Below, piece by piece: positions 51,781 through 60,571 of a DNA stretch of 64,000 nucleotides. The position numbers and the translations under genes were made by a program. Source of the DNA: JBMDXB01 sp048594885. GTDB lineage: Bacteria; Acidobacteriota; Vicinamibacteria; Vicinamibacterales; 2-12-FULL-66-21. The stretch lies in NCBI GenBank assembly GCA_048594885.1, contig JBMDXB010000048.1, positions 16,546 to 80,545 on the forward strand, written 5' to 3'. The notes beneath the pieces are model-generated. The model saw nothing but the letters and a program-made list of their open reading frames with translations, was not told where the DNA came from and made no database searches. Position 1 is the stretch's first letter. Each line of letters opens with the position of its first letter.

Positions 51781-51828
51781 AAGTGAGGGAGCCGGAGGGC
51801 CAGGCAGCCAGGGAGCCGGCAGGCAGGT
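51781..51828. repeat. Degenerate G/C heptamer-like repeat
   Basis: GGGAGCC-type units (agggagccggagggccaggc...) with an approximate spacing of 7-8 bases run up to 15 bases before the histidine kinase start. It looks like a decayed member of the heptamer class. Confidence 0.45.
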
Positions 51829-51843
51829 GCTAGACTCGGAACC

Positions 51844-53775
51844 ATGGGCGTCAGATTGCGGCTGCCGATGTTCGCCGTGGCGGCGGCCATGTTCGGGTTG
51901 ATGGCGGTGCTCGCCACGCTGCAGTACCGCTGGCTCGGCCGCATCAGCGACGCCGAACGCGATCGGATGAGCGCGACGCTCACCACGCGCGCGCACGCGT
52001 TCGCGGAAGACTTCGATCGGGAACTCACCCGCGCGTACCTGCTGTTTCAGATGGATACCGGAGCGGAGCCGGGTAACGCCGCGGCGCGCCTCTCGACGCG
52101 CTACGACCGCTGGCACGCAACGGCGAGGTATCCGCGGCTGATTTCCCGCGTCTATCTCGTGTCGGCAGACGACGGTGCCGCAACGATTGAGCAGTTCGAC
52201 ACGACGTCGCGCTTCCTGCAGCCGGCCCAGTGGCCCGACTCTCTGCAGAGCCTTCGATCGCAGCTCACTCAGCGTCTCGACGCGCCACCCGCAGGTAAGC
52301 TCGTGATCCGCGCGCCGGTGGCTTCCGTGCTCGAGGACGGTCCCGCGATCGTCGTGCCCACGCCGGTGATCCTCTTCGAGCGCACGACGGGTGCTCCAGA
52401 GCATCGGCTCTCGCCCGTGCGCATCCCGTTGACGATGACCTACACGGTGCTGATGCTCGATCGCGACTACGTCGTCGGCGAGATGCTGCCGGCGCTGGCG
52501 GCGCACCACTTCCGCGGCGCGGGCGACGGATTCGACTATCGGCTCGCCGTCGTGAGCAATGAGGCTCAGGAGGTCGTCTACCACTCGGCCGCGGACTTCA
52601 CACCGGCGAAGGGAACGAAGGCCGATGCGTCGATCGGACTGTTCCAGGTGAAGCCGCAGGAGTTCGGCGCGCTGGCGGCTGAAGTGCGGCGGTTTACGAC
52701 GTTCTTCTCACAGCGACTGCCGGGACCGTCGCCCGAGGTGAAGGGCCGGGGCTCGCAGCTCTCGGTGATCGTCCAGAGCCCAGGCACGCTGGCAACGGCG
52801 GAAAAGCACGCGCTGACGGCCGGCATCGCGACCTCGTCGGCGTCACGCAACGGCGTGTCCGCGAAGTGGACGCTGCTCGTGAAACATCCGGCCGGATCGC
52901 TCGAGACGGCGGTGCAGAACGTCCGGCGGCGCAACGTGCTCGTCAGCTCCGGAATTCTCGCCGTGCTCGGCGCGAGCATGGCGCTGCTCGTGCTCTCGAC
53001 GCGTCGGGCGCAGCGGCTGGCGGCACAGCAGATGGAATTCGTCGCCGCCGTCTCGCACGAGCTGCGCACGCCGCTTGCCGTGATCCGATCCGCCGCCGAG
53101 AACCTCGCTGACGGTGTCGTCCGGGACGATGAGCAGATCAGGAAGTACGGCGATTTGGTGAGGAACGAAGGACGACGGCTGACGGAGATGGTGGAGCAGA
53201 TTCTCGAGCTCGCCGGCATCCACTCCGGCAGGCGCGGATTTGCGCTGCACCCGATCGCGCTCCGGCCGCTGCTGGAGGAGGTCGTCGAACGATCGCGCGC
53301 GCTCGCCGGTGGTCAGGCGTTCGAGATCGCGATCGACGTGCCGGCGGATCTTCCGCCGGCGCTCGGCGACGACGCGGCGCTCGAGCGAGTCTTCCAGAAT
53401 CTGATCGCCAATGCGATCAAATACGGGGGGCGAGGCGGATGGATCGGCATTCGCGGGCGTGCTGCCGGGCGCGAGCTCCTGGTGTCGATTGCCGATCGCG
53501 GCATCGGCATCGCGGCGGCGGAACAGACGCGTATCTTCGAGCCGTTCTATCGCACGCCGGACGTCGTCGCAGCGCAGATCCAGGGTGCAGGCCTGGGTCT
53601 CAGCCTCGTGAAGCAGATCCTCGACGGCCACGGCGGCCGTGTCACGGTGCGCAGCGCGCCGGGTGAGGGCAGCGAATTCACCGTCCACCTGCCTGTGGCG
53701 ACGGAGCAGCCGCTCCCGGCCGGGGAGACGGATCCGCAGCACGCCGCCGCGCATGCGGCGACGCTCCGCTCGTGA
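51844..53775 (+). CDS. Membrane sensor histidine kinase
   Basis: 643 residues. TM1 is at about 8-26, a long extracytoplasmic sensor of about 330 residues follows (about 27-365), then TM2 at about 368-388 (VLVSSGILAVLGASMALLVL). The HisKA domain has SHELRTPLAVIRSAAENLADG (phospho-His about 404). The HATPase domain has NLIANAIKYG, IADRGIGIA and GAGLGLSLVKQIL. There is no HAMP domain. It is coupled to the response regulator by an overlap at 53772-53775. The sensor region lacks a recognised family, so the signal is unknown. Confidence 0.92.
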   Translation: MGVRLRLPMFAVAAAMFGLMAVLATLQYRWLGRISDAERDRMSATLTTRAHAFAEDFDRELTRAYLLFQMDTGAEPGNAAARLSTRYDRWHATARYPRLISRVYLVSADDGAATIEQFDTTSRFLQPAQWPDSLQSLRSQLTQRLDAPPAGKLVIRAPVASVLEDGPAIVVPTPVILFERTTGAPEHRLSPVRIPLTMTYTVLMLDRDYVVGEMLPALAAHHFRGAGDGFDYRLAVVSNEAQEVVYHSAADFTPAKGTKADASIGLFQVKPQEFGALAAEVRRFTTFFSQRLPGPSPEVKGRGSQLSVIVQSPGTLATAEKHALTAGIATSSASRNGVSAKWTLLVKHPAGSLETAVQNVRRRNVLVSSGILAVLGASMALLVLSTRRAQRLAAQQMEFVAAVSHELRTPLAVIRSAAENLADGVVRDDEQIRKYGDLVRNEGRRLTEMVEQILELAGIHSGRRGFALHPIALRPLLEEVVERSRALAGGQAFEIAIDVPADLPPALGDDAALERVFQNLIANAIKYGGRGGWIGIRGRAAGRELLVSIADRGIGIAAAEQTRIFEPFYRTPDVVAAQIQGAGLGLSLVKQILDGHGGRVTVRSAPGEGSEFTVHLPVATEQPLPAGETDPQHAAAHAATLRS

Positions 53776-54452
53776 AGAAGCTCCTGCTCGTCGAGGACGA
53801 GCCCGGGCTGGTCCTCACGCTCACCGATCGCCTCACGCGCGAAGGCTACGGCGTCGAATCGTGCGGCGACGGCGAGAGCGGCCTCGAGCGCGCGAGCGGC
53901 GAGAGCTTCGATCTGATCCTGCTCGACGTCATGCTGCCGCGGCTCGGGGGCTTCGACGTGCTGCGCGAGCTGCGCAAGCGGGGCATCGAGACGCCGGTCG
54001 TGATGCTGACGGCGCGCGGGCAGGTCGTCGACAAGGTCGTCGGCCTGAAGCTTGGCGCGGACGATTACGTGACGAAGCCGTTCGAGATGGCGGAGCTTCT
54101 CGCGCGCGTGGAGGCGAGGCTGCGCCGCGCGCCGGCGCCCGCGCAGCCGGTGGACGGCTATCAGTTCGGTGACGTGCGCATCGATTTCCGCCGTGCGGAG
54201 GTCGTGCGCGGCGGGCAGCCGATCGAGCTCTCGGCACGCGAGTTCCAGCTCCTCAAGTACTTCATCGAGCATCGCGGCGCGACGCTGTCGCGCGAGGAAT
54301 TGCTGAACGAAGTCTGGGGCTACAACGCGATGCCGTCGACGCGGACGGTGGACGTCCACGTCGCCTGGCTGAGGCAGAAGATTGAGCCGAACCCGCGGCA
54401 TCCGCAATACATCCTCACGGTCCACGGAATGGGGTATAAATTCGCAGGCTAG
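53772..54452 (+). CDS. OmpR-family response regulator
   Basis: 226 residues starting at GTG 53772. The receiver domain has EDE at 8-10, the phospho-acceptor Asp in LILLDVMLP (about D51), T80-like TA in MLTARG and K102-like KP in VTKPFEM. The C-terminal winged helix (about 128-226) has FQLLKYFIEHRGATLSREELL and TRTVDVHVAWLRQKIEPNP. It is the cognate partner of the upstream kinase. Target genes are unknown; the amidohydrolase gene starts 33 bases downstream and could be a target or part of the same message. Confidence 0.95.
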   Translation: MKKLLLVEDEPGLVLTLTDRLTREGYGVESCGDGESGLERASGESFDLILLDVMLPRLGGFDVLRELRKRGIETPVVMLTARGQVVDKVVGLKLGADDYVTKPFEMAELLARVEARLRRAPAPAQPVDGYQFGDVRIDFRRAEVVRGGQPIELSAREFQLLKYFIEHRGATLSREELLNEVWGYNAMPSTRTVDVHVAWLRQKIEPNPRHPQYILTVHGMGYKFAG

Positions 54453-54453
54453 G

Positions 54454-54483
54454 GCGCTTGGGGGCTGGGGGGCCTGGGAACTG
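54454..54483. repeat. Degenerate GCTTGGG-type heptamer stretch
   Basis: Imperfect copies of CTTGGGG/CTGGGGG/CCTGGGA/ACTGGGA between the response-regulator stop and the amidohydrolase start, in the same style as the heptamer arrays but decayed. Confidence 0.4.
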
Positions 54484-54485
54484 GG

Positions 54486-55376
54486 ATGATTTGCGACGCT
54501 CACTGTCACTTCTTCTCTTCACGGTTTCTCGAGCTCCTCACCAAAGACATGCCGGGCCTGCCCGCTGACAACCGCGCGGCGGCGGTGGCGCAGCGGCTCG
54601 GCTGGGACGATCCCGGCAGCGCCGACGATCTCGCCGATCGCTGGGTCGCCGAGCTCGATCGGCACGGTGTCGCACGCGCGGCGCTGATCGCGAGCCTTCC
54701 GGGCGACGAGGACTCGGTTGCCGCCGCCGTGCGACGGCATCCGTCGCGGTTCGTCGGCTTCTTCATGTTCAACCCGCTGCCGGCCGACGCGACGCAGCGT
54801 CTCATGCGCGCGCTCGACGAGCTCGGCTTCAGGGGGATTTGCCTGTTTCCGGCGATGCACCGCTACGCGCTGCACGACGAGCGCGTGCCGCCGGTATTCG
54901 AGGCGGCGGCCAGGCATCGCGCGGTCGTGTTCGCGCACTGCGGCGTGTTGAAGGTCGGCGTGCGCGACAAGCTGGGACTGCCGTCCCCGTTCGATCTGCG
55001 GCTCGGCGATCCGCTCGCGCTCGCGTGCATGGCGGCGCGGTTTCCGGCCGTGCCGGTGATCATCCCGCACTTCGGCGCCGGCTTCTTCCGCGAGGCGCTG
55101 ATGGCCGCAGATCAGTGCGCCAACATTCACCTCGACACCTCGAGCTCGAACGCGTGGATCCGGTACTATCCCGGCCTCACGCTGGAAGGCGTGTTCCGCC
55201 AGGCGCTGGCGGTTGCGGGACCCGATCGCATTCTCTTCGGCACTGACTCGTCGTTCTACCCGCGTGGCTGGCAAAAGCCACTCTTCGATTCACAGCAGGC
55301 CGCGCTCGCCGCGATCGGTATGTCCGACGCGGATCGCGAAAAAGTCCTGGCCGGCAACTTCAACCGACTCTTCTGA
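54486..55376 (+). CDS. Amidohydrolase family (ACMSD/2-pyrone-like) metal enzyme
   Basis: 296 residues, TIM-barrel amidohydrolase. The metal motif DAHCHFF is at residues 4-10, then FAHCGV (about 155), IIPHFGAGF and the catalytic Asp in FGTDSSF (about 256-262). The short length and the HxH...H...D pattern suit the amidohydrolase_2 (PF04909) branch, which decarboxylates or hydrolyses ring compounds. The substrate is unknown. Start ATG 54486 gives the metal motif within 10 residues. The next amidohydrolase starts one base after the stop. Confidence 0.87.
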   Translation: MICDAHCHFFSSRFLELLTKDMPGLPADNRAAAVAQRLGWDDPGSADDLADRWVAELDRHGVARAALIASLPGDEDSVAAAVRRHPSRFVGFFMFNPLPADATQRLMRALDELGFRGICLFPAMHRYALHDERVPPVFEAAARHRAVVFAHCGVLKVGVRDKLGLPSPFDLRLGDPLALACMAARFPAVPVIIPHFGAGFFREALMAADQCANIHLDTSSSNAWIRYYPGLTLEGVFRQALAVAGPDRILFGTDSSFYPRGWQKPLFDSQQAALAAIGMSDADREKVLAGNFNRLF

Positions 55377-55377
55377 C

Positions 55378-57102
55378 ATGAAGCGACCACTCTTCATCCT
55401 CTGTCTCGTTGTCGTCGTGTCCGCGCTGACCGCCGCCGCCGGCTACCAGCCCGCGGCGCAGCCCGCGGATCTCGTGCTCCTCAACGGCAAGGTCGTCACC
55501 GTGGAACCGCCGCCGACGCAGGCGCAGGCCATCGCCGTCCGCGGCGATCGCATCGTCGCGGTCGGGAGCACCGCGCAGATCAAACGTCACGTCGGACCGT
55601 CGACGCAGGTGATCGATCTGAAGGGCCAACTGGTCATCCCCGGGTTCATCGAGGGTCACGGGCATTTCACCGGGGTCGGCGAAGCGCAGCTCAATCTCAA
55701 CTTGATGAAGGTGAAAAGCTGGGACGAGATCGTCGCGATGGTTGCCGAAGCGGTGAAGAGCGCGAAGCCGGGGCAGTGGATCTACGGCCGCGGCTGGCAT
55801 CAGGAGAAGTGGACGAAGAAGCCCGAGCCGAACGTCGAAGGTTTTCCGACGCACCACTCGCTCAGCGCGGTCTCCCCGAACAACCCGGTGCTGCTCACGC
55901 ACGCGAGCGGACACGCCAGCTTCGCGAACGCGAAGGCCATGGAGCTGTCGAACCTGACGCGCAACACGCCAAGCCCGGAAGGCGGCGAAATCCTGAAGGA
56001 CACGAAAGGGGAACCGATCGGCGCGCTGCGCGAGACGGCATCACGGTTGATTCGACGCGGTACGGGCGAGCCGAAGCGTACCGCCGAAGAGGAAGCCGCC
56101 CGCGCGCGAAAGGTACTGGAGCTCGCGTCGCAGGAGGCGCTGGCCAAGGGCATCACCAGCTTCCAGGACGCCGGATCGAGCCCCGCGACGGTCTCGCTGA
56201 TGAAGGAGATGATCGACCAGGGGAAGATCGGCGTGCGGCTGTGGGTGATGCTGCGCGGCTCGAGCAACGACGAGTACGCACGCAGCCTCGCCAAGTACCG
56301 GACCATCGACTACGCCAACGGGCATCTGACCGTTCGGGCGATCAAGCACTCGATCGACGGCGCGCTCGGCCCGCGCGGCGCCTGGCTCCTCGAGCCCTAC
56401 TCGGACAAGCCGGACAGCACGGGCCTCAATACCACGCCGCCCGACACGATCCGCGGCACGGCGAAGCTGGCGATGCAGCACGGATATCAGCTGTGCGTGC
56501 ACGCGATTGGCGATCGCGCCAACCGCGAGACGCTGAACATCTTCGAAGAGACGTTCAAGGCGAACCCGGACAAGAAGGATCTCCGCTGGCGCGTCGAGCA
56601 CGCCCAACACCTGCATCCGTCGGACATCCCGCGGTTCGGCAAGCTCGGTGTGATCGCGTCGATGCAGGGCGTGCACTGCACGTCGGACGGTCCCTACGTC
56701 CCGTCGCGGCTCGGCGAACAGCGCTCGCGCGAGGGCGCCTACGTGTGGAAGAGCCTCCTCAACACCGGCGCCGTCGTCTCGAACGGCACGGACGCGCCGG
56801 TCGAGGACGTCGATCCGATCGCGAGCTACTACTCCACCGTCAGCCGGCGCCTTCCCGACGGCAGCGTCTTCTACGCCGCGCAGCGCCTCACCCGCATGGA
56901 GGCGTTGACGTCGTACACGCTCAGCGGCGCCTACGCGGCGTTCGAGGAGAACTCCAAGGGATCGCTGAAGCCCGGCAAGTACGCGGACATGGTGGTTCTG
57001 TCGAAGGACATCCTGACCATTCCTGAGAAGGAGATTCCGACGACCGAGGTTCGCTACACGATCGTCGGGGGAAAGGTGAGATACAGGAAGGGACAGGGGT
57101 AA
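55378..57102 (+). CDS. YtcJ-like secreted metal-dependent amidohydrolase
   Basis: 574 residues with a signal peptide (LFILCLVVVVSALTAAAG). The amidohydrolase_3 fold shows IPGFIEGHGHF (metal His pair), the carboxylate-binding region in SIDGALGPRGAWL, CVHAIGDRANRE, RVEHAQHL and NGTDAPVED. Relatives (YtcJ, NfdA) hydrolyse formamides or act on unknown amides. It starts one base after the preceding amidohydrolase stop, so both are one unit. The C-terminal RYRKGQG and the TAA at 57100-57102 fall in the first unit of a GGGTAAA repeat array. Confidence 0.9.
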   Translation: MKRPLFILCLVVVVSALTAAAGYQPAAQPADLVLLNGKVVTVEPPPTQAQAIAVRGDRIVAVGSTAQIKRHVGPSTQVIDLKGQLVIPGFIEGHGHFTGVGEAQLNLNLMKVKSWDEIVAMVAEAVKSAKPGQWIYGRGWHQEKWTKKPEPNVEGFPTHHSLSAVSPNNPVLLTHASGHASFANAKAMELSNLTRNTPSPEGGEILKDTKGEPIGALRETASRLIRRGTGEPKRTAEEEAARARKVLELASQEALAKGITSFQDAGSSPATVSLMKEMIDQGKIGVRLWVMLRGSSNDEYARSLAKYRTIDYANGHLTVRAIKHSIDGALGPRGAWLLEPYSDKPDSTGLNTTPPDTIRGTAKLAMQHGYQLCVHAIGDRANRETLNIFEETFKANPDKKDLRWRVEHAQHLHPSDIPRFGKLGVIASMQGVHCTSDGPYVPSRLGEQRSREGAYVWKSLLNTGAVVSNGTDAPVEDVDPIASYYSTVSRRLPDGSVFYAAQRLTRMEALTSYTLSGAYAAFEENSKGSLKPGKYADMVVLSKDILTIPEKEIPTTEVRYTIVGGKVRYRKGQG

Positions 57103-57151
57103 AGGGTAAGGGGTAAGGGGTAAAGGGTCTTCTTCCTTACCCCTTACCCTT
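57096..57151. repeat. Heptamer (GGGTAAA) arrays forming a terminator-like hairpin
   Basis: Tandem GGGGTAA/AGGGTAA units (57096-57123) are followed by the reverse set. AAGGGTAAGGGGTAAG (57102-57117) and CTTACCCCTTACCCTT (57136-57151) form a perfect 16-base inverted repeat with an 18-base loop. It lies exactly between two convergent stops (57102 and 57153). Confidence 0.9.
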
Positions 57152-57152
57152 G

Positions 57153-60083
57153 TTACCGCGCGCCCACCGGCCTCCCGGCGCGCGGCGCTTGTTGCTGCGG
57201 GACGCGGCGGCGATACGCGTCGAAGAACCGGCTGCAGGCGCGATGGAAGCGCTCGGCGAGCTGGCGGCCGGCTTCGCCCGGCACCGGTCCGAGCCGGTTC
57301 CACGACGCCTGCGCCTGACGGACGTCCTCCGCCATCGCCTTCCACTTCGACTCTTCGCCGGCGCGTCCGCCGATCGTGTTCGCCGCCAGCGCCTCGCGCA
57401 GCATGGACGCGAGCGCCTGCGACGACGTGGGAGCCGCGGCGTTGTCGGTGACGAAGCTTTCGACGCGCTGGCAGAGCTTCTCCATCTTCTGGCGGTTGCC
57501 TTCGACGTCGAGCTCCGTGCCGCGGAATGCCTCGGGCCGCGCCGCCAGCAGCCGCTCCAACGCGTTGACGAACCGCGCGCTCAGCGGGTCGGCGCCCTGG
57601 CGGACGACCGGCGTGCTCTGGTTCCATTTGCTGCGAAGCGCGCGGACGCGCTCGAGCAGCGCTGCCGAATCGACGTCCCCGGTCTCCCCGCCTTCAGCGG
57701 GCACCAGCGACTCCAGCTCCGACACGAGCGCTTCGCGATCCGCCTGCTTCGCTTCCAGCGCGATCTGATCGCGGCGCTTGTAGCGATCGAAGAAGACGTC
57801 GCATGCCTGGCGGAACCGCTGCCAGATCGCTTCCGACTTGTTGCGGCGGACCGGGCCGACCGTCTTCCACTCAGCCTGCAGATGGCGAATCTCCGCCGCG
57901 CCGCGTTCCCACTCGGTCGACGTGCTGAGCGCCTCGGCGCGCGCGCACAGCGCTTCCTTCCGCGCGAGGTTCTCGGCCCAGGTCTGCTTCCGCTGCGCCA
58001 GGTCTTCGTTGCGCCGCGTGAAGAACCGATCGCAGGCCTCGCGGAAGCGCTTCCACGTCGCGCGCGTGTCCTGGCGCGGCACCGGTCCGATCTGCAGCCA
58101 CTCGGCCTGGAGCTTCTTCAGCTCGTCGGCGGTGCGGATCCAGTCGGTGGAGTCGGCGAGCTGCTCGGCCCGCTCGATGATCGCGAGCTTGCGTTCGAGG
58201 TTCGCCTTGCGCTCCTCGGCGCGATGCGCGAAGAAATCCCGGACCTTTGCCTGAATCGGATCGGCCGCCTGGCGGTAGCGGTGCCAGAGCGCCTGCGCCT
58301 GCGCGCGCGGGGCTTCGGCCGCCTGTTTCCAGCGCTCCTGGATCTCGTGCAGCTCGTGCGCGGCCTTCTCGAGATCCGCGGAAGCGATCTCGTCCGGCTT
58401 GCCGAAGCCGTACTTCGCGGCCAGCGCTTCCGTCCGCGCGATCAGCTCCTCCTGGACGGCGGCGTTGGCAAACCGCTTCCACTCGTCCATCTCGCGCAGC
58501 TCGTGGAGCCGCGGCGCGACGGCGGCCTGCGCGCCCTTGAGCCGATCGACGAGTGCATGCTGCTCGCGCTCCGGCAGCGGCGGCGGCGCGTCCAGCGCGG
58601 CTCGAATGTCCCGCGCGAGGCGGTCGGCCTCGCGCAGCGTCAGGTCCTCGGCGCCCGCGCGCTTGTGCGCGCGCTCGACGAGCTGATCGATCCGCTGGAG
58701 CTGCTGGCGAAGCGTCTTCTCCGCCGCCACCCTGCGCTCTTCCTCGTGAGCGTGCACGCGCGTTTGCGCTTCGGTGAACCGCTGCACGACCTCGGGGTCG
58801 GTGCCTTCGGTCTGCGCCGAGACGCTCGCCCATTCGGCGGTGATGCGGTGCCAGGCGTCCTCCGGCGTCTCCTGGCCGGTGGTGATCTGCTCCGCCTCGC
58901 GTGACAACTCCTCGAGTCGTGCGTTCATACGCTGCATCTCCTGACGTCGCTCGTATCGTTCGGCGGCCCGCCTGCAGGCTTCATCGAAGCGCGCCAGAAC
59001 AGCCGCGTGGCCGGTTTCCGCTTCCGTCGCCGCCGGCAGGCCTTCCCACTCGGCGCGTGCCTTCTCGAGCTCTTCCTGCGCCGCGTCCGCGGGCGCGCCT
59101 TCGAGACGCTCGCAGAGCGCGATGCGCCTGGCGCGCAGCGCCTCGATGCGTTCCGCTTCCGCACGGCGCGCGGCCTCGTCGCGCTCGTGCTGCGCGACCG
59201 CCTCCCGCGCGGCTTCCAGCAACGCGCCGTATCGCGCCGCGGTATCCGGATCGAGCTCGAACTGCCCGCCGGCGGAAAGCTCGCCCCACTCCTCCTCAGC
59301 ATCTGCGATCTCGCGACGCGCTGCCTCCTGTGCCGGCGCCGCGACGACGGCTTCGAGCCGCGCGATGACAGACGCGACCCGCTGCTGCCACTGGTCCAGC
59401 GCGGCGCGCCGCGCCGCCTCGGCGTCGAGGATCGCCTGGTGCATGGCACGCGCCCGCCTGGCGACGGCTTTGTTCTTCGCGCGGTTCGCGACGTTCTCGA
59501 GCACTTCGGCGGCGGCCGCCGCATCCGCATCGACGGCTTTCTCCAGCGCCGTGATGCCCGCCTCCCTGTGGTCCGTCTTCAGCGCAACGTTGATCAGCTC
59601 GGAGGCGTCGCCGATGCGGCCGACGGCGTCGAGCGCCGTCTGCGGATCGCCGGCATGTCGCGCGATGCTGCCGAGCGCTTTGACGTCACGGACCTGGCCG
59701 AGCGCGGCCGTTCGAACCGTGTCGTGCGGCGAAGATTTGGCGACAACGGCGAAGTGCTTCTGGTCCGTCAATCCGTCGAGCGCCCGCGCGGCGTCGCCGT
59801 CGCTGTCCGCCGGCGCTGTCGCGATCGAAACGAGCCGTTCCTGTACCGGGCGCCGCAGATCCTCGTCCTTCTCGCCGCGCGCGATCATCACCAGGTCGTC
59901 CACGACCGCGACACGATCGGCCGCGGCGCGCCTCACGCGCGCATCGGGGTCGTTGAGCGCGAGCTCAGCGAGCACGGGGCGATGTTCGGGATCGTCGGGG
60001 ATGTCGTCAACAGCGGCGGCCCTGACCGCCGGATCCGCATGCTTCCACCTGGGCTGGGGCTTGAATCGGTCGAGGAAAGACAT
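57153..60083 (-). CDS. Large DUF349-repeat protein with N-terminal HEAT-like region
   Basis: 976 residues, soluble. Residues about 10-200 are HEAT-like helical repeats (RAAAVDDIPDDPEHRPVL...). The rest is dominated by long charged helices and repeated DUF349 units with the tell-tale pattern LQAEWKTVGPVRRNKSEAIWQRFRQACDVFFDRY, in at least four copies. DUF349 proteins are poorly characterised; some are linked to division or filament-like assemblies. No signal peptide or membrane helix is seen. It starts at ATG 60083, facing a 488-base gap. Confidence 0.9.
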   Translation of the reverse strand: MSFLDRFKPQPRWKHADPAVRAAAVDDIPDDPEHRPVLAELALNDPDARVRRAAADRVAVVDDLVMIARGEKDEDLRRPVQERLVSIATAPADSDGDAARALDGLTDQKHFAVVAKSSPHDTVRTAALGQVRDVKALGSIARHAGDPQTALDAVGRIGDASELINVALKTDHREAGITALEKAVDADAAAAAEVLENVANRAKNKAVARRARAMHQAILDAEAARRAALDQWQQRVASVIARLEAVVAAPAQEAARREIADAEEEWGELSAGGQFELDPDTAARYGALLEAAREAVAQHERDEAARRAEAERIEALRARRIALCERLEGAPADAAQEELEKARAEWEGLPAATEAETGHAAVLARFDEACRRAAERYERRQEMQRMNARLEELSREAEQITTGQETPEDAWHRITAEWASVSAQTEGTDPEVVQRFTEAQTRVHAHEEERRVAAEKTLRQQLQRIDQLVERAHKRAGAEDLTLREADRLARDIRAALDAPPPLPEREQHALVDRLKGAQAAVAPRLHELREMDEWKRFANAAVQEELIARTEALAAKYGFGKPDEIASADLEKAAHELHEIQERWKQAAEAPRAQAQALWHRYRQAADPIQAKVRDFFAHRAEERKANLERKLAIIERAEQLADSTDWIRTADELKKLQAEWLQIGPVPRQDTRATWKRFREACDRFFTRRNEDLAQRKQTWAENLARKEALCARAEALSTSTEWERGAAEIRHLQAEWKTVGPVRRNKSEAIWQRFRQACDVFFDRYKRRDQIALEAKQADREALVSELESLVPAEGGETGDVDSAALLERVRALRSKWNQSTPVVRQGADPLSARFVNALERLLAARPEAFRGTELDVEGNRQKMEKLCQRVESFVTDNAAAPTSSQALASMLREALAANTIGGRAGEESKWKAMAEDVRQAQASWNRLGPVPGEAGRQLAERFHRACSRFFDAYRRRVPQQQAPRAGRPVGAR

Positions 60084-60476
60084 GTCAGGCCTTGCAACCA
60101 GCCGGCTGCAGCCGGGTGGCCCCGGTCGTGCGGACGACTGATTCGGTTAACTGCCGGATTCGAGAGTGCGTCAGTCAGCGATCTGCTTGCGCCATCCGCG
60201 AAACCGCCGTTTCAAATGGACGGCCATCGCCGCGCGCGCAGTCGCTTTCTACATCCGTGTTCATCCGGACCGGCATTCTTCAATCCGTCCGGACACGAAA
60301 CCATTGTGAGAAGCGCCGTTGCGGCCCACTGGGATGCGATTTCCGTGCCGTGAAGGATTCCGGCGCGTTCCGTCAGATGGCGGTCGGTTGCGCCGGATCA
60401 CCGGCTTGCAGGGCGCTCCGCCATACGAGCTTTTGGTGTCGCCACGATTCCGAATCCATGCAATTGAATACGGAGC

Positions 60477-60545
60477 CTTACCCCTTTACCCTTTACCCTT
60501 TACCCCTTTACCCCTTTACCCTTTACTCTTTACCCTTTACTCTTC
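60477..60545. repeat. Heptamer repeat (TTTACCC) upstream of MFS gene
   Basis: About nine to ten units of TTTACCC/TTTACCCC and the variant TTTACTC. It ends about 27 bases before the MFS start. The rest of the 488-base gap (60084-60476) has no supported gene; it must hold the promoter of the DUF349 gene. Confidence 0.85.
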
Positions 60546-60571
60546 CCCCCTCACCCTTCCACGATCCGGAT

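Noticed and set aside
57150..60353. Plus-strand frames opposite the DUF349 gene
   Set aside because: Shadows of a helical, charged repeat protein; no domain recognisable.
60092..60571. N-terminal extension of the MFS transporter
   Set aside because: It reads through the TTTACCC array (FTLYPLP repeats); the transporter begins at VSRPLVVIF.
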